A DNA stretch of 6,270 nt from Emcibacteraceae bacterium (GTDB lineage: Bacteria; Pseudomonadota; Alphaproteobacteria; Sphingomonadales; Emcibacteraceae): positions 1-6,270 of the forward strand of contig JAESUD010000345.1 in NCBI GenBank assembly GCA_016763335.1, in the 5' to 3' direction. Under the pieces are notes generated by a model. It searched no databases and was not told the origin of the DNA. It worked only from the letters and a program-made list of their open reading frames with translations. A program made the position numbers and the translations under genes. How positions within the stretch are numbered: the stretch's first letter is position 1; every line of letters begins with the position of its first letter. Below are positions 1 to 5,910 of this stretch, piece after piece.

Positions 1-1
1 C

Positions 2-340
2 ATTAAAAATTGTGATACTATGAAGAAAGCCATGAAATGGTTGGAGACTGAGGGCATTGATTTTGAATTTCATGATTATAGGAAAGATGGCCTAACGTCT
101 GAAATGGTGAGCGGATGGGTCGCTGAGCTTGGTCTTGACCTTGTGTTAAATAAACGCGGGACCACATGGCGCAAATTACCGGATGCTCTTAAGGAAAGTC
201 TGAATGAAAAGGCGGCTATTAATTTGCTCACTGAAAATGAAGCAATGATCAAAAGACCTATATTCGATTTAGGCGAACGCCGTATAATCGGCTTTTCTAA
301 AAAAGAGCTGGCAGAACTTGAAAGTGCATTAATAAAATAA
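2..340 (+). CDS. yffB: ArsC/Spx-fold reductase family protein (YffB-like), 5' end outside window
   Basis: This is a small cytoplasmic thioredoxin-fold protein of the ArsC/Spx family, closest in pattern to E. coli YffB, which is regarded as a glutathione-dependent thiol reductase of uncertain physiological substrate. The first ATG is at 20, but the frame is open to the left edge. Codons 2-19 read IKNCDT, which joined to MKKAMKWLE gives the family's N-terminal signature with the active-site Cys at 11-13, so ATG 20 is an internal Met and the start lies just off the window. Further matches to YffB as I recall it are FHDYRKDGL, the RGTTWRKL stretch, the KRP segment containing the conserved cis-Pro region, and the IIGFS end. 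The window holds 112 residues against about 118 for YffB, so only about 5-8 residues are missing. The stop is TAA at 338-340. Arsenate reductase activity is possible but less likely, since the YffB-type pattern fits better. The family is clear, the exact substrate is not. Confidence 0.88.
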   Translation: MKNCDTMKKAMKWLETEGIDFEFHDYRKDGLTSEMVSGWVAELGLDLVLNKRGTTWRKLPDALKESLNEKAAINLLTENEAMIKRPIFDLGERRIIGFSKKELAELESALIK

Positions 341-354
341 TCATTTATTATTTT
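334..354 (+). other. AT-only inverted repeat over the yffB-like stop codon
   Basis: AAAATAAT (334-341), a 5-base spacer and ATTATTTT (347-354) form a perfect 8-base inverted repeat that includes the TAA stop of the upstream gene and is followed by more A/T. It could form a weak hairpin at the end of the transcript, but the stem has no G-C pairs, so a role as a rho-independent terminator is doubtful. The rest of the 70-base gap to the next gene (355-410) shows no convincing promoter; TTGGCG (371-376) and TATTAA (392-397) are only 15 bases apart and too close to the ATG. Confidence 0.3.
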
Positions 355-410
355 AAAATCTGTGTTAGGGTTGGCGTCAATTAAGAATCGTTATTAATAA
401 CTGAGAAAAA

Positions 411-1157
411 ATGTCAGATCAATCTAACAGCAGAAAAACCATCGTTCTAACAGGCGCAAGCCGCGGTATCGGCCATGCAACAGTGAAACGTTTTTCCAGT
501 GCAGGCTGGCGGGTCATCACCTGTTCACGGCACCCGATTTCAGAACATTGCCCGTGGGAAGCAGGGCCGGAAGATCATGTGGAGATTGATTTGGGAGACC
601 CGATCGGTAGGCGTGACGGCATAAATGAAATTAAAAAACGTCTGGGCGGTGGTCCCTTACATGCGCTTGTTAATAATGCTGCTATTTCCCCAAAAGGTGA
701 GGACGGCGTACGGTTGAATACCCAGAATACTAGAGAAGAAGACTGGAAAAAAGTTTTCGAGGTTAATTTCTTCGCACCAATTTTATTGGCGCGTGGCCTT
801 CGTGACGAGCTTGCCTTGGCTAAAGGGGCGGTGGTGAATGTGACATCAATTGCCGGTAGTCGTGTTCATCCGTTTGCCGGTTCGGCATATGCCACATCAA
901 AAGCGGCCCTTGCGTCACTGACCCGTGAAATGGCGGCGGACTTTGGTCCTGATGGTATTCGTGTTAATTCTATTGCGCCCGGTGAAATTGATACGGCAAT
1001 TTTATCGCCGGGTACGGAAGACTTGGTTGCGAACATCCCCATGCGGCGGCTTGGTCAACCAGAAGAAGTGGCAAAAACCATTTATTATCTATGCACGGAA
1101 ATGTCCGATTATGTCACTGGCGCTGAAATCCACATTAACGGCGGTCAACACGTCTGA
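411..1157 (+). CDS. SDR family NAD(P)-dependent oxidoreductase
   Basis: This is a classical short-chain dehydrogenase/reductase of 248 residues, the usual length, and should be a soluble cytoplasmic enzyme working on a carbonyl or alcohol substrate with NAD(P)(H). A Rossmann fold starts near residue 10. The TGASRGIG cofactor loop is at 14-21, with Arg18 and the downstream CSR (38-40) perhaps favouring NADP. The structural NNAG motif appears as NNAA (88-91). The catalytic tetrad is complete: Asn119 in VNF, Ser146 in VTSIAGS, Tyr160 and Lys164 in YATSK. The APG after the active site (189-191) and the C-terminal VTGAEIHINGGQ are typical of FabG-like and glucose-dehydrogenase-like SDRs. The start is firm: ATG 411 is the first in frame after a TGA at 402-404, although the ribosome binding site (TGAGAAAA) is weak. 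The substrate cannot be read from sequence. A role as the housekeeping FabG is unlikely because no fatty-acid genes are adjacent. The next gene converges, 3 bases after the TGA stop. Confidence 0.93.
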   Translation: MSDQSNSRKTIVLTGASRGIGHATVKRFSSAGWRVITCSRHPISEHCPWEAGPEDHVEIDLGDPIGRRDGINEIKKRLGGGPLHALVNNAAISPKGEDGVRLNTQNTREEDWKKVFEVNFFAPILLARGLRDELALAKGAVVNVTSIAGSRVHPFAGSAYATSKAALASLTREMAADFGPDGIRVNSIAPGEIDTAILSPGTEDLVANIPMRRLGQPEEVAKTIYYLCTEMSDYVTGAEIHINGGQHV

Positions 1158-1160
1158 TTT

Positions 1161-2063
1161 TTACGGTAATGATTTTTGTTCGGTACTCCGGTGATTGAGT
1201 GGCGGATAAAATTGCGCCATCAATGATCCACCAAGCATGAGAACACAGCCTATCAGGGCTTGAGGCCCGAGCATCTCATTTAAAAATAAGTATCCTGCAC
1301 CAGCGGCAAACACGGCCTCTGTACTAAATATTAGCGCGGTTTGTGATGGCGGTGTTACTTTCTGTCCGTAAATTTGTAGGGTATAGCCGATGGCGATGGC
1401 GAACGCGCCGCTAAAAATGATATAAAACCACTCAATACCGCCGGTTATAATAAGCCGTTCATCCAGTGCAACCGCGACAATTAAGCTTAATATTCCACAA
1501 ACAAAAAACTGTCTGATTGCAAAGGCAATTGGGTTATGGCGGTGGGAAATAAAATCAATAACGATTAAATGCGCAGCCCAGAAGAAGGCACTGATCAGAA
1601 TGAAGAAATCACCGCGCTTCATGTAAAACCCGTCCATACCAGAAAGCAGGTAAAGTCCGCTACAGGCAATGAGGATCGCCAGCCATATTTTATGATTAAA
1701 ACGGTGACCAATACATATGCCAATCATTGGCACAAATACAATATAAAGCCCGGTGATAAAACCGGTGTTGGAAACCGTGGTATGTTTGATGCCAATTTGC
1801 TGGAAAGCAGCGGCTGCAAACAGGATAGACCCGGCAACAATACTACCGATCAGCATGTGCCTTTTATCGGCGCTTTTCATTATTGATATATTACCGCGGC
1901 GAAAAAAACGTATCGGTAATAAGCATAATGCAGCCAGAAAAAACCTGAGCGCATTAAAAATAAAAGGGTCCATGCTATCCATGGCATTTTTTTGAAATAT
2001 GAAACTACCACCCCATAAGGCAGCAGTGCATAGCAGCATTATATTTGACTTAGCGAGTGTCAT
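1161..2063 (-). CDS. DMT superfamily transporter (EamA domains)
   Basis: This is an inner-membrane drug/metabolite transporter of 300 residues with two EamA repeats of five helices each. Hydrophobic segments lie at about 8-26, 33-54, 69-90, 96-117, 126-143, 152-171, 180-201, 210-230, 240-262 and 266-286. Family hallmarks are ALWGGSFIFQK (15-25), FNALRF (36-41), the loop TTVSNTGFITGLY (95-107), and in the second repeat TPPSQTALIFSTEAVFA (237-253) followed by the GxxLMLGGSL helix. The substrate is not predictable; relatives export amino acids, purines or other metabolites. The frame extends to a GTG at 2078, but ATG 2063 is preferred because GAGGGA sits 7 bases upstream of it, while nothing like a ribosome binding site precedes the GTG. 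It follows nadC by 46 bases on the same strand with no visible terminator, so it may be the third gene of the nad operon. Transport of an NAD precursor is only a guess. It overlaps no neighbour; the SDR stop is 3 bases away. Confidence 0.9.
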   Translation of the reverse strand: MTLAKSNIMLLCTAALWGGSFIFQKNAMDSMDPFIFNALRFFLAALCLLPIRFFRRGNISIMKSADKRHMLIGSIVAGSILFAAAAFQQIGIKHTTVSNTGFITGLYIVFVPMIGICIGHRFNHKIWLAILIACSGLYLLSGMDGFYMKRGDFFILISAFFWAAHLIVIDFISHRHNPIAFAIRQFFVCGILSLIVAVALDERLIITGGIEWFYIIFSGAFAIAIGYTLQIYGQKVTPPSQTALIFSTEAVFAAGAGYLFLNEMLGPQALIGCVLMLGGSLMAQFYPPLNHRSTEQKSLP

Positions 2064-2070
2064 GGGAATT

Positions 2071-2076
2071 TCCCTC
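2071..2076 (-). promoter_or_regulatory. Ribosome binding site deciding the transporter start
   Basis: On the minus strand GAGGGA ends 7 bases before ATG 2063. This strong Shine-Dalgarno match with good spacing selects that ATG over the in-frame GTG at 2078, whose own upstream bases are CCAAATTTAATTATCG with no purine-rich site. Confidence 0.65.
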
Positions 2077-2109
2077 ACCGATAATTAAATTTGGGCGGAG
2101 TATGCCTGC

Positions 2110-2955
2110 TTAAATTAAATAATCAAGGCCAATATCAACGGCAGGGGCGGATTGTGTGATACGCCCAACGGAAATAAAATCGACACCAGTTTCTGCGATA
2201 GATTTAATCGTATCTAATGTGACGCCGCCGGATGCTTCAAGCTTTACTTTGCCAGAATAATCCGTCGCGGCACTGCGCAGCATATCAAGTGACATATTAT
2301 CAAGCAGTAAGCGGTCCGCGCCCGCTTCAACGGCCTCGGCGGCCTGCTCTAAAGTATCACACTCAACGGTGATACCAATGGTGCTTGCGGATGTCCCGTA
2401 GTTTTTGGCGGCGATAATCGCATCTTTTACGCTTCCTATACTTGCTATGTGATTATCTTTAATGAGGATGCCGTCATCAAGGCGCATACGGTGATTTAAC
2501 GCCCCGCCCAAACGTGCAGCATATTTAGCCAGTTTTCTGAGCATGGGAATGGTTTTTCGCGTATCGAGAAGGCGGCAATTTGTATGGTCAATTTCTTTAA
2601 CATATTGTCGTGTTAGTGTGGCAATGCCGGATAAATGCTGGAGGATATTAAGGGCTGAGCGTTCCGCGGTTAGAATGTTCCTCGCGTTTCCGTCAAGCCG
2701 CATGATGACATTACCCGCGGTCACTTCGGTGCCGTCTTGAACTAAAATTTCTATTTTAATGGCGCTATCAACCGTGTGGATAATTTTTGCCGCAATATCA
2801 ATGCCGGCAATGACCATGGTTTCGCGGGCATTCATCTCGGCGGTTAATTTTGCGTCGGCGGCAATGGTGGCCAGCGTTGTCAGGTCTCCCGCGCCGATAT
2901 CCTCATCAAGAACGTTGCTGATAAAATGCCTGAGCTCTTCTTTATAAAGTGGCAT
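2110..2955 (-). CDS. nadC: Nicotinate-nucleotide pyrophosphorylase (carboxylating), quinolinate phosphoribosyltransferase
   Basis: NadC is a cytoplasmic enzyme that converts quinolinate and PRPP to nicotinate mononucleotide, CO2 and pyrophosphate, the step after NadA in de novo NAD synthesis. At 281 residues it has normal family length. Seen in order are DIGAGDLTT (19-27) of the N-terminal domain, the ERSALNILQHLSGIAT stretch (98-113), DTRKT (131-135), GGALNHRMRLDDGILIKDNH (150-169) with the conserved NHR and KDNH active-site residues, VECD (197-200), LLLDN (216-220), EASGG (240-244) and SVGRITQSAP (262-271). Together these leave no doubt about identity. The frame extends upstream to a TTG at 3018, deep inside nadA, but ATG 2955 is chosen: it lies one base after the nadA TAG stop, gives the standard NadC N-terminus and length, and suggests translational coupling. 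The ribosome binding site is weak (GAG 9 bases upstream), which fits coupling. The stop is TAA at 2112-2110. Confidence 0.96.
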   Translation of the reverse strand: MPLYKEELRHFISNVLDEDIGAGDLTTLATIAADAKLTAEMNARETMVIAGIDIAAKIIHTVDSAIKIEILVQDGTEVTAGNVIMRLDGNARNILTAERSALNILQHLSGIATLTRQYVKEIDHTNCRLLDTRKTIPMLRKLAKYAARLGGALNHRMRLDDGILIKDNHIASIGSVKDAIIAAKNYGTSASTIGITVECDTLEQAAEAVEAGADRLLLDNMSLDMLRSAATDYSGKVKLEASGGVTLDTIKSIAETGVDFISVGRITQSAPAVDIGLDYLI

Positions 2956-2956
2956 T

Positions 2957-3964
2957 CTAGGATGCTCTACCTGATTTTTCGGGTAACCTGTTTGAAGCCA
3001 TTGTCGGTGACATTTCAAACATTTTATTAAGCGGTGCTAAAGCCTTGATACGGGTAACTTCATCAACTTCGATTTGCGGGGCAAGTTTATTCAGGCAATG
3101 ATACAGTTTTTCAATGGTATTCAGTGCCATGTAAGGGCATTGATTGCAATTACAGTTACCATCAGCACCGGGGGCGCCGATAAATGTTTTATGGGGCGCG
3201 CTTTTTTGCATTTGATGCAGAATGCCAGGCTCTGTTGCCACGAGAAATTTTTCTGCTGGATTTTCATAGACAAATTTAAGGATCGATGATGTCGAGCCCA
3301 CATGATCGGCGTGACGTAGAATATATTCCGGACATTCAGGATGCGCGGTGACAGGGGCGTCTGGGTGCTGTGCTTTTAATTTGATCAGTTCTTTTTCTGA
3401 AAAACGTTCATGAACAATGCAGCTTCCGGGCCAGAATATCATTTCGCGGCCAGTTTTCTTTGCTAAATATGCCCCGAGGTGGCGGTCCGGCGCCATCACG
3501 ATTTTTTGATTTTTTGGCAACTGATTTATAATATATTCAGCATTAGATGATGTGACAATAATGTCTGACATGGCTTTCACGGCAGCGGAACAATTAATAT
3601 AAGTCAGGCAAAGATGATCCGGATATTTTGCGCGGAACTTTGCAAACTCTTCCGGGGGGCAACTATCTTCGAGGGAACAACCCGCTTCCATATCTGGCAG
3701 CACGACGGTTTTTTCCGGGCTAAGAATTTTTGCGACTTCGGCCATAAACCTTACACCGCAAAAAACAATAACATCAGCATCCGTTGCCGCTGCTTTGCGC
3801 GAAAGGTCAAGGCTGTCACCAACAAAATCGGCGAGATCCTGAATTTCAGGGTCTTGATAATAATGGGCGAGAATTATCGCATTCTTTTCTTTTCGCAGGC
3901 GTTCTATTTCACTTAGAAGCTCAACTTTTGGCAAGCTGTTGTTCGCCATCAAGGGTATTGACAT
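2957..3964 (-). CDS. nadA: Quinolinate synthase NadA (4Fe-4S)
   Basis: NadA condenses iminoaspartate with dihydroxyacetone phosphate to give quinolinate, using an oxygen-sensitive [4Fe-4S] cluster held by three Cys. The 335-residue protein shows the triplicated NadA fold: AIILAHYYQDPEIQD (29-43), GDSLDLSRKA (49-58), FCGVRFMAE (68-76), then Cys96 in AGCSLED, Cys182 in WPGSCIVHERF and Cys276 in CNCNQCPYMALN. By alignment with E. coli C113, C200 and C297 these are the cluster ligands. Cys273 and Cys276 keep the CxxC part of the C-terminal CxxCxxC of E. coli, with Cys271 shifted. HPEC (208-211) and GSTSSI (223-228) are also conserved. ATG 3964 is preferred over the internal ATG 3949 because AAGG lies 8 bases upstream. 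A -10-like TAGAAT (3991-3986) precedes it without a good -35. nadC follows after one base. No nadB or aspartate dehydrogenase gene is in the window, so the iminoaspartate source must be encoded elsewhere. Confidence 0.97.
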   Translation of the reverse strand: MSIPLMANNSLPKVELLSEIERLRKEKNAIILAHYYQDPEIQDLADFVGDSLDLSRKAAATDADVIVFCGVRFMAEVAKILSPEKTVVLPDMEAGCSLEDSCPPEEFAKFRAKYPDHLCLTYINCSAAVKAMSDIIVTSSNAEYIINQLPKNQKIVMAPDRHLGAYLAKKTGREMIFWPGSCIVHERFSEKELIKLKAQHPDAPVTAHPECPEYILRHADHVGSTSSILKFVYENPAEKFLVATEPGILHQMQKSAPHKTFIGAPGADGNCNCNQCPYMALNTIEKLYHCLNKLAPQIEVDEVTRIKALAPLNKMFEMSPTMASNRLPEKSGRAS

Positions 3965-4021
3965 TTTTTTAGCCTTATTGTCACCATTCTATATTTCTTA
4001 TGTAAGGCTTCGCGAGAACGG

Positions 4022-4042
4022 TTTCAAGAATTATTCATGAAA
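4022..4042. repeat. Imperfect inverted repeat around the polymerase stop codon
   Basis: TTTCAAGAA (4022-4030), TTA (4031-4033, the stop codon of the minus-strand polymerase) and TTCATGAAA (4034-4042) form two 9-base arms with one mismatch around a 3-base centre. No T-run follows on the minus strand, so it is not a standard terminator. It lies in and just beyond the polymerase 3' end, in the 66-base gap before nadA, and could be a weak hairpin, a protein site or chance. Confidence 0.3.
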
Positions 4043-5332
4043 TTCTTCTTTTTCGGGAATACGGGTGAAGGCTATTTTGGTGCCACTAAAGCGCGACATA
4101 GTTTCTGGAAGGGTACCAAGCACCACACTATCAAGGCCATGAATTTTGTTAATTTTGTCCATAGCCACAGACAGACGGGTGTGTTTTTTTTGCTTTAAGG
4201 TGATAGGGTCATCAAGCTCTTTAAACATATCAGGCATGATTTTGTCTTGGGCGATTAAACCATAAAGGCCAACGGAAATTTGCTTAATATGTTTTGGATT
4301 ATCATCGCGGAGCATTTGTTGCCAAAGAATATTCAAGGCCTCTAGGAAAGAAAAGCTATCTTGTGCCAGTGGGATTTTTAAATCCATTTTCCATTTGTGC
4401 TTTATGCCGTTGTCTTTCGGCAGGGCGTACCGCACATACAGGCTGAATATACTACTACAATATTCCAGTCTTCGCAGTCGGCTCGCGGCCTTAAGGGTTA
4501 AACGGCGGGCGACGATGCGGGCTTTATGACGGGGGCGCATGATGGGTGCAAGCACATGGCTATGACCGATGGTGCGGCGCTCAGGTGTGTCATTTGTTGT
4601 GGTTTCAATGCCGCGAAGGGCATACCAGAAACGTTCTCCCTCAACACTATTCCAGATGCGCCGCACATGTTTGGGGTTGAGGTTCCAGAATGTTTTAATA
4701 TCGGTAACGCCAGCCCGGGCGAGGCGTTTATTAATATTTTGACCAATACCGGGCAGGGCTTGAAGCTCAAGATGGGCAAGTCGTTGCGGTAATTCTGTAG
4801 CATAAAGTACGGTAAGGCCATCTGGTTTTTGCAGATTGCTGGCAATTTTGGCGAGAAAGCGGTTAGGGCCAATGCCAATAGAGCTTCTGAGGCAAATTCC
4901 GACATTTTCTGTAATGGCTATTTTAATATTGCGGGCAATTTGCAGAGCATTTTTTTCTTCGCATTCTGATCCCATCAGACGGCAAGCCACTTCATCAACG
5001 GAACATATTTTGGTTAAAGGCAGGAACCTGTCGATCTGTTCCATGACTTTATGATGATATTCAACATATTTATCATGACGTGCTGGCACGGTTATCAAGC
5101 CGGGGCAAATCTGCCGCGCTTTATAAATCATCGTGCCGGTTTTAACGCCAAATGCCTTTGCTTCATAACTTGCGGCAATGGCGCATGTGGCATCGGTATC
5201 CGTCGGCACTACCGCCACCGGGCGCCCGCGCAGGCGCGGGTCTAGCTGCTGTTCGACACTGGCAAAATAACTGTTAAGGTCGAGGTAAAGCCAACCGAGC
5301 CCCTTTGGGATCGCTAATAAGCTATCCGTCAT
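4031..5332 (-). CDS. Y-family DNA polymerase (DinB/UmuC-like translesion polymerase)
   Basis: This is a 433-residue ImpB/MucB/SamB-type polymerase, expected to copy past DNA lesions with low fidelity. The catalytic carboxylates are present: Asp18 in LYLDLNSYFASVE and Asp113-Glu114 in CSVDEVACRL. Phe23 stands at the steric-gate position. ASYEAKAFGVKTGTM (54-68) is the finger motif, SSIGIGPNRFLAKIASNLQKP (150-170) the palm, LQALPGIGQNINKRLARAG (190-208) the helix-hairpin-helix thumb, and TIGHSHVL (254-261) the start of the little finger. Asn20, where E. coli DinB has a second Asp, matches UmuC. It is longer than DinB (351 residues) and ends in TKIAFTRIPE, which I associate with a less-studied stand-alone branch of the family. 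No QLxLF-like clamp motif is obvious at the end. Intact catalytic residues argue against ImuB. ATG 5332 has AGGA 8 bases upstream. A LexA-type operator overlaps the promoter, so SOS induction is likely. nadA follows 66 bases downstream on the same strand. Confidence 0.93.
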   Translation of the reverse strand: MTDSLLAIPKGLGWLYLDLNSYFASVEQQLDPRLRGRPVAVVPTDTDATCAIAASYEAKAFGVKTGTMIYKARQICPGLITVPARHDKYVEYHHKVMEQIDRFLPLTKICSVDEVACRLMGSECEEKNALQIARNIKIAITENVGICLRSSIGIGPNRFLAKIASNLQKPDGLTVLYATELPQRLAHLELQALPGIGQNINKRLARAGVTDIKTFWNLNPKHVRRIWNSVEGERFWYALRGIETTTNDTPERRTIGHSHVLAPIMRPRHKARIVARRLTLKAASRLRRLEYCSSIFSLYVRYALPKDNGIKHKWKMDLKIPLAQDSFSFLEALNILWQQMLRDDNPKHIKQISVGLYGLIAQDKIMPDMFKELDDPITLKQKKHTRLSVAMDKINKIHGLDSVVLGTLPETMSRFSGTKIAFTRIPEKEEFHE

Positions 5333-5340
5333 TCACTGAT

Positions 5341-5344
5341 TCCT
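5341..5344 (-). promoter_or_regulatory. Ribosome binding site of the Y-family polymerase
   Basis: On the minus strand AGGA lies 8 bases before ATG 5332, a good Shine-Dalgarno match that supports this start. Confidence 0.55.
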
Positions 5345-5366
5345 ACTGGTTTATATGGAAAGACTC

Positions 5367-5395
5367 ATAATAATAAAAACCTAAGAACAAAACAA
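5367..5395 (-). promoter_or_regulatory. Probable sigma-70-type promoter of the polymerase gene
   Basis: On the minus strand TTGTTT (5395-5390) and TATTAT (5372-5367) are separated by 17 bases. The -10 matches the consensus at five of six positions, the -35 at its three most conserved ones. Transcription would start near 5360, leaving a leader of about 28 bases that includes the AGGA site. The LexA-type operator at 5385-5399 covers the -35 and part of the spacer, a placement that would block RNA polymerase. Confidence 0.55.
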
Positions 5396-5399
5396 GAAC
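5385..5399 (-). promoter_or_regulatory. LexA operator (alphaproteobacterial SOS box, GTTC-N7-GTTC)
   Basis: The plus strand reads GAAC (5385-5388), seven bases, GAAC (5396-5399); read towards the polymerase gene this is GTTC-N7-GTTC. This exact direct repeat is the established LexA site of Alphaproteobacteria, unlike the palindromic CTG-N10-CAG of E. coli. Here both half-sites are perfect, the site overlaps the polymerase promoter and the controlled gene is a translesion polymerase, a classical SOS target. The three agree independently. The operator is also 73 bases upstream of the divergent exporter start, but no plus-strand promoter is evident there. Confidence 0.8.
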
Positions 5400-5472
5400 A
5401 ATAATATTAATTTGCTTTTCCATCAAAAAGGCATAACGTAAAAAATATTGGTCAATTAAAGAGTTTAGGCAC

Positions 5473-5910
5473 ATGTCGCAAACCGATGAATATACAGTAA
5501 AATATAGTGTTGCCAGACGGTTTATTATTAAACTTGGTATTATTGCTCATGGTTACGGCCCATCTGCGGCGCGGCTCGAATCCTATCTTAGTCAGGTGAT
5601 TGAAGCGCTTGGTTATAATGGTAATTTCCGTTCGACCCGTTCTGAAATAATTTATGCTTTTTGGAACGAGGATAAAATGGATCAAGTTGTCCATATGGCA
5701 GCAGTGGAAATTGGCAGTTTTAACATGGCAAAGCTTGCCCGGGTCGGCGAATTGGTCGAGGCCGTTGTTGAGGGCGGCATATCGCTTGATGATGCTTATG
5801 ACTTGCTTGATGAAATTGAAGCATTGCCAAATCCGTGGGGGCCATTTGCCAAAGCCGTCAGCTTTATTTTGTTGGGGTTGGTTTTTCGGGTCTTATGTCC
5901 GGTAATATAG
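5473..5910 (+). CDS. Threonine/serine exporter family (ThrE/DUF1212), N-terminal part in first frame
   Basis: This reading frame gives 145 residues corresponding to the cytoplasmic N-terminal domain of ThrE-type exporters. The pattern around 22-64 (GIIAHGYGPSAARLES, then EALGYNGNFRSTRSEIIYAF) is the family's glycine/arginine-rich signature. The segment 80-117, with FNMAKLARVGELVE and then GGISLDDAYDLLDEIE, matches the following conserved helices. From Phe131 the first membrane helix begins (FILLGLV), but the frame then goes astray into RVLCPVI and stops at TAG 5908-5910, far short of the roughly 250 residues of the family. ATG 5473 is the first start after a TAA at 5434-5436, with weak ribosome-binding candidates (GAG at 9 bases, AGG at 3). 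No clear promoter is visible in the 140-base divergent gap. Confidence 0.75.
   Translation: MSQTDEYTVKYSVARRFIIKLGIIAHGYGPSAARLESYLSQVIEALGYNGNFRSTRSEIIYAFWNEDKMDQVVHMAAVEIGSFNMAKLARVGELVEAVVEGGISLDDAYDLLDEIEALPNPWGPFAKAVSFILLGLVFRVLCPVI

Noticed and set aside
334..354. Inverted repeat after the yffB-like gene as a rho-independent terminator
   Set aside because: The 8-base stem is entirely A-T and would be very weak, so it is listed only as an inverted repeat.
2064..2074. GGGAATTTCCC, a near-palindrome beside the transporter ribosome binding site
   Set aside because: The arms meet with a one-base centre, so no stable RNA hairpin could hide the ribosome binding site; probably chance.
3121..3303. 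60-codon minus-strand open frame inside nadA
   Set aside because: It lies in another frame of nadA over its conserved C-terminal Cys region and is a shadow.
4005..4027. TTGAAA with TACATA 17 bases downstream on the minus strand as a nadA promoter
   Set aside because: The -10 element is poor (three of six), and the -35 falls within the inverted repeat at the polymerase end; not strong enough to call.
4016..4030. GAAC-N7-AGAA, resembling a second LexA box upstream of nadA
   Set aside because: The second half-site departs from GAAC and the arrangement does not sit on a good promoter, so chance is likelier.
4498..4905. 135-codon open frame on the minus strand inside the polymerase gene
   Set aside because: It is an alternative frame of a clearly coding gene, resembles no family I know and has no ribosome binding site of its own.
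5412..5439. TTGCTT-N16-TAACGT as a plus-strand promoter for the exporter
   Set aside because: The -10 matches the consensus at only three positions and the region is A/T-rich enough for such matches by chance.
5452..5694. 80-codon minus-strand open frame opposite the exporter start
   Set aside because: The plus strand encodes recognisable ThrE sequence there; the minus frame has no recognisable features.
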